Of a stretch of DNA of 64,000 nt, positions 61,679 to 64,000 are shown one piece after another (positions within the stretch are counted from its first letter, which is position 1; each line of letters begins with the position of its first letter). Where the stretch lies: positions 62,001 through 126,000 of the forward strand of contig NZ_RIAS01000011.1 in assembly GCF_003719335.1 (NCBI RefSeq), read 5' to 3'. This DNA comes from Paenibacillus amylolyticus (GTDB taxonomy: Bacteria; Bacillota; Bacilli; Paenibacillales; Paenibacillaceae). The notes under the pieces were generated by a model. The model saw nothing but the letters and a program-made list of their open reading frames with translations. It did not search any database and was not told where the DNA came from. The position numbers were made by a program, and so were the translations under genes.

Positions 61679-62242
61679 TTAGACCTGGATGTTTTTGCGA
61701 AACTCACCATTCTCAAACAACGTCTGTCTATGTTTCAGTGATAACTGAAAGTATGGGAACACATGAGCATCAATGGCATGGAGCAGTTCCTTCGCCGTTT
61801 TGTTCGCAAGATCATAATCTCCGGTTGTAATATGTTTGCGAGACAAGGCATCCTCAAGCTCATCCTCATCCAGCAAAAAGATCTCTCCGTCCTTAAGCAC
61901 AACTACGTCCAAGTAGAGATCATCAAACCACGGAACGCCCTGATCGGTAATTCCCTGACTACGGCAAGTGTCGATGTACCATTCTATAATCCGCTGCTGA
62001 TCATCAAACATCGCTGTAACCACAAAGTGTTCTCCTTTCGGATAATACTGAAGCCAGGAATATCCCTTATCAGCGATACAAAAGGTTGTACCTCCATACG
62101 TCTTCCACAAGGGTTCTTTCAAATCCTGTATGGTATACAACGTAATGTAACCTGTAAAAATTTTGGACTGAACGAACCGGCATGTAAATTGTCGGTTCGT
62201 AATCCGGCGCCAGTTTGCGCGATCCCCGAATTTCCGTTTCAT
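61679..62242 (-). CDS. DUF402 nucleoside di/triphosphatase-like protein
   Basis: A 187-residue protein of the DUF402 / FomD-like beta-barrel family (B. subtilis YgaC type). The region VVTAMFDDQQRIIEWYIDTCRSQGITDQGVPWFDDLYLDVVVLKDGE shows the metal-binding Asp and Tyr pattern of phosphatases of this family, and LLDEDELEDALS follows. GAGGGG lies five bases before the ATG. Nucleoside diphosphate or triphosphate cleavage is a family-based guess. Confidence 0.8.
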   Translation of the reverse strand: MKRKFGDRANWRRITNRQFTCRFVQSKIFTGYITLYTIQDLKEPLWKTYGGTTFCIADKGYSWLQYYPKGEHFVVTAMFDDQQRIIEWYIDTCRSQGITDQGVPWFDDLYLDVVVLKDGEIFLLDEDELEDALSRKHITTGDYDLANKTAKELLHAIDAHVFPYFQLSLKHRQTLFENGEFRKNIQV

Positions 62243-62475
62243 ACGAACCCCTCTTTGCCGACTGCAGATCTACGATCCGCATTTTAGATTGGTGAACATT
62301 TATACGTCTGCTAGATAACAAGTACTAAAAATCTGCTCTATACAACGTATTACGAATAGCTACAGCTTACCATATTTAAAGGTTACACTCAAAACTAAGC
62401 TTGTTATGTCACTACCAACGGATCACATGATCTTGGATATTGAAGTACACTCTTTCTTTTATATATACAAAATAA
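62243..62475. other. Intergenic region with no recognised content
   Basis: About 230 bases between the penicillin-binding protein terminator and the DUF402 gene. It must contain the DUF402 promoter. No coding sequence or structured RNA was recognised. Confidence 0.5.
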
Positions 62476-62512
62476 TAAAAACTGCTTCACCGGCGAACCG
62501 GGAAGCAGTTTT
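62476..62512 (-). terminator. Terminator of the penicillin-binding protein gene
   Basis: Arms at about 62477-62491 and 62498-62512 pair with one mismatch around a small loop; a T-rich tract follows on the minus strand. Confidence 0.8.
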
Positions 62513-62546
62513 GAGCAAACATATATCTTATCATGAAACCCGATTC

Positions 62547-64000
62547 TTATCCTCCAGAACCGGATTGAGGCGTAGAAGGAGCTTCTGTCCCTCCACCGTC
62601 TCCACTGGTTCCACTATCTGGTGTAACGACTTGACCCGGTGTACTTACTCCACCATCACTTGAGCCATCACTTCCAGGATCGGTGGTTCCTTGACCTGGC
62701 GGAGTCCCGCCACCGTCCGGTTGACCATTGCCAGGACCTGATCCACCATTGTTACCATTGTTGCCGTTGTTGCCATTTCCATTTCCGTTGTTTCCGTTGT
62801 TTCCGTTATTCCCATTACCATTATTGCCATTCTCGCTTCCATTACCATTGTTACCATTCGGGTTGCCATTATCGACCCCGCCATTGTCCGGATTATCCGT
62901 GTCTGGTATTTCAGGATCAGTACCTGTACCAGGATCTGTACCCGGATCTGGTTGCTGCGGATCAATCTCTTGAGCTTCGATCATAAGCGAAATGGTATTG
63001 GATGGGCTGGTTTCCTGTGCGGAAGCCGTATCATAAGCCGTTACATAATACTCATAGGTTAGTCCAGGTAGCGCACTTAAATCCTGCGCACTTGTTGAGC
63101 CAACAGCGTCGATCAGATGAGTAAATTGCGCTTCCGAAGTCTCCTTCCGATAAACACGATACTGCGTATTCGCGTCGCCCGTTCCAGTCCAGCTAAGGGA
63201 AACAGTCTGCGTGGATGGATCATAGGAACCATTTAATCCGCTTACTGATAATGTCGGTTGCTGTGGTTCCTCCACTGGAGGAGGTGCCTGACCGCCGGCT
63301 GGCGTTTTGAATTCCTTCACAGGTACACCTTTTAATGCATCTCCCATGACTTTGGCAAAAAACGCTGCAGACAGCTTACTGCTGTTCTTTAGCATATGTT
63401 TTGCATCCGGATTGTCATACCCCATCCAGACAGCACCAGTCCACTCAGGGGTGTAGCCAACAAACCATACGTCACGGTTCGAACTGTTGCCAGCGATACC
63501 GCTTTGCACCGTTCCCGTTTTACCGGCTACTGGCCGATCCAGACGAGCGGAGCGTCCAGTACCGTCATTTACTACGTTTTGCAGCATCTGTGTAAGCTGG
63601 TATGCGTTCTGTTCACTCATCACACGTTTGGTATCTGATTTATCATGTTTATAGGTTGTTTTGCCTGAACTATCCTTAATTTCTTTAATGGAGTAAGCTT
63701 GTTGATACTCCCCAAGGTTAGCAAACGAACTGTAAGCTTGAGCCATCTCCAGTGTATTCGTACCTTTACTAAGACCACCCAAAGCAATCGCCAGGTTTTT
63801 ATCCTGATCGGTCAACTGAATGCCAACACTTTTTGCAAAATTAACTCCGGTATTTACCCCGATCTTATCCAGCAACCAAACAGCAGGGATATTTTCCGAC
63901 TTCGTAATCGCATCCGTCATACTGATCGTGGAAGAATATCCATGAAGGTTTCCGGGACAATAGTTTCCGAAACACTGCTTCTGATTACTGAGCTGTGAGT
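62547..64000 (-). CDS. Class A penicillin-binding protein (PBP1A-like), C-terminal part
   Basis: The reading frame is open to the right edge, so the N-terminal membrane helix, glycosyltransferase domain and the serine active site are outside. Visible: the transpeptidase part with ITKSENIPAVWLLDKIG, LALGGLSKGTNTLEMAQAY, and the AGKTGTVQSG (KTG) motif, followed by FVGYTPEWTGAVWMGYDN. Then a proline-rich hinge, a fibronectin type III domain (about TLSVSGLNGSYDPSTQTVSLSWTG to YYVTAYD) and a 150-residue Asp/Pro/Asn/Gly-rich tail ending in SGSGG. 483 residues are visible. An internal Met codon at 63918-63920 is not the true start. Confidence 0.9.
   Translation of the reverse strand, partial: SQLSNQKQCFGNYCPGNLHGYSSTISMTDAITKSENIPAVWLLDKIGVNTGVNFAKSVGIQLTDQDKNLAIALGGLSKGTNTLEMAQAYSSFANLGEYQQAYSIKEIKDSSGKTTYKHDKSDTKRVMSEQNAYQLTQMLQNVVNDGTGRSARLDRPVAGKTGTVQSGIAGNSSNRDVWFVGYTPEWTGAVWMGYDNPDAKHMLKNSSKLSAAFFAKVMGDALKGVPVKEFKTPAGGQAPPPVEEPQQPTLSVSGLNGSYDPSTQTVSLSWTGTGDANTQYRVYRKETSEAQFTHLIDAVGSTSAQDLSALPGLTYEYYVTAYDTASAQETSPSNTISLMIEAQEIDPQQPDPGTDPGTGTDPEIPDTDNPDNGGVDNGNPNGNNGNGSENGNNGNGNNGNNGNNGNGNGNNGNNGNNGGSGPGNGQPDGGGTPPGQGTTDPGSDGSSDGGVSTPGQVVTPDSGTSGDGGGTEAPSTPQSGSGG
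62700..62885 (-). repeat. Asn/Gly-rich low-complexity tail of the penicillin-binding protein
   Basis: Degenerate short repeats of GGN/NNG-type codons encode long runs of Asn and Gly (NGNNGNNGNNGNG-like). The opposite strand shows Cys/His/Pro-rich false frames from the same repeat. Confidence 0.85.

Noticed and set aside
62639..62986. Cys/His/Arg-rich frames opposite the Asn/Gly repeat
   Set aside because: Artefact of the low-complexity GGN/NNG-type repeat in the penicillin-binding protein.
1..64000. CRISPR arrays, insertion sequences, phage genes, tRNA or rRNA genes
   Set aside because: No regularly spaced direct repeats, transposase-like frames or RNA gene signatures were seen by reading; a tool-based scan would be needed to exclude short ones.

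Overview
The window looks like chromosomal DNA of a low-to-moderate GC, endospore-forming Bacillales, most likely Paenibacillus or a close relative. This is inferred, not searched: strong AGGAGG-type ribosome binding sites, frequent TTG/GTG starts, a spoVK-hflX-ynbB-glnR-glnA block in the order known from Bacillus subtilis, a divergent lexA/yneA-ynzC pair with Bacillus-type SOS boxes, a pdhABCD operon, and a Gram-positive Fur. I found no rRNA, tRNA, CRISPR array, insertion sequence, prophage or integrase. Most genes are on the minus strand.

Left part (1-26645), mainly housekeeping: the start of an ABC ATPase gene (cut by the edge), an MFS transporter, an ArsR-type regulator and HAD phosphatase on the plus strand, topB, fur, gltD, thyA-dfrA, the pdhA-pdhB-pdhC-lpdA operon, an esterase, a low-molecular-weight phosphatase with a TRIC-type channel, thiamine pyrophosphokinase, a secreted NlpC/P60 hydrolase, an OmpR-type regulator whose receiver has lost its phosphorylation site, and the thiazole cluster tenI-thiO-thiS-thiG-thiF. 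The thiamine cluster has a promoter, a canonical TPP riboswitch and a terminator upstream of tenI. An ABC-F ATPase follows.

Middle part (26700-37403), the most unusual region: a ten-gene, tightly packed, partly overlapping operon resembling a highly diverged Tad/Flp pilus or type II/IV secretion machine. In transcription order it encodes a Ser/Thr kinase fused to a MinD/CpaE-like P-loop domain, a CpaB-like SAF protein, two CpaE/MinD-like proteins with degenerate P-loops, a CpaF-like ATPase with an N-terminal membrane helix, a TadB-TadC-like fused platform protein, and four small proteins each with one N-terminal membrane helix (candidate pilins or pseudopilins). No secretin and no prepilin peptidase is encoded here. 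The leader holds a good promoter followed by a terminator-like hairpin before the first gene, which suggests attenuation.

Right part (37429-64000): an overlapping set of cREC-domain protein, thioredoxin-like protein, ABC ATPase and RlmM-like methyltransferase; a repair pair (Fpg-family glycosylase and endonuclease IV) behind a NagD-family phosphatase; rnz; metH divergent from mtnD; an AT-rich orphan BtrH-like gene; a HAD hydrolase; the SOS module; an aldehyde dehydrogenase; two small secreted proteins of unknown role; the glnA/glnR nitrogen block with hflX and spoVK; a DUF402 phosphatase; and the C-terminal half of a class A penicillin-binding protein with a fibronectin type III domain and an Asn/Gly-rich tail, cut by the right edge.

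Many starts were moved inward from the longest possible reading frame because a Shine-Dalgarno sequence sits at the right distance from an internal ATG, GTG or TTG.
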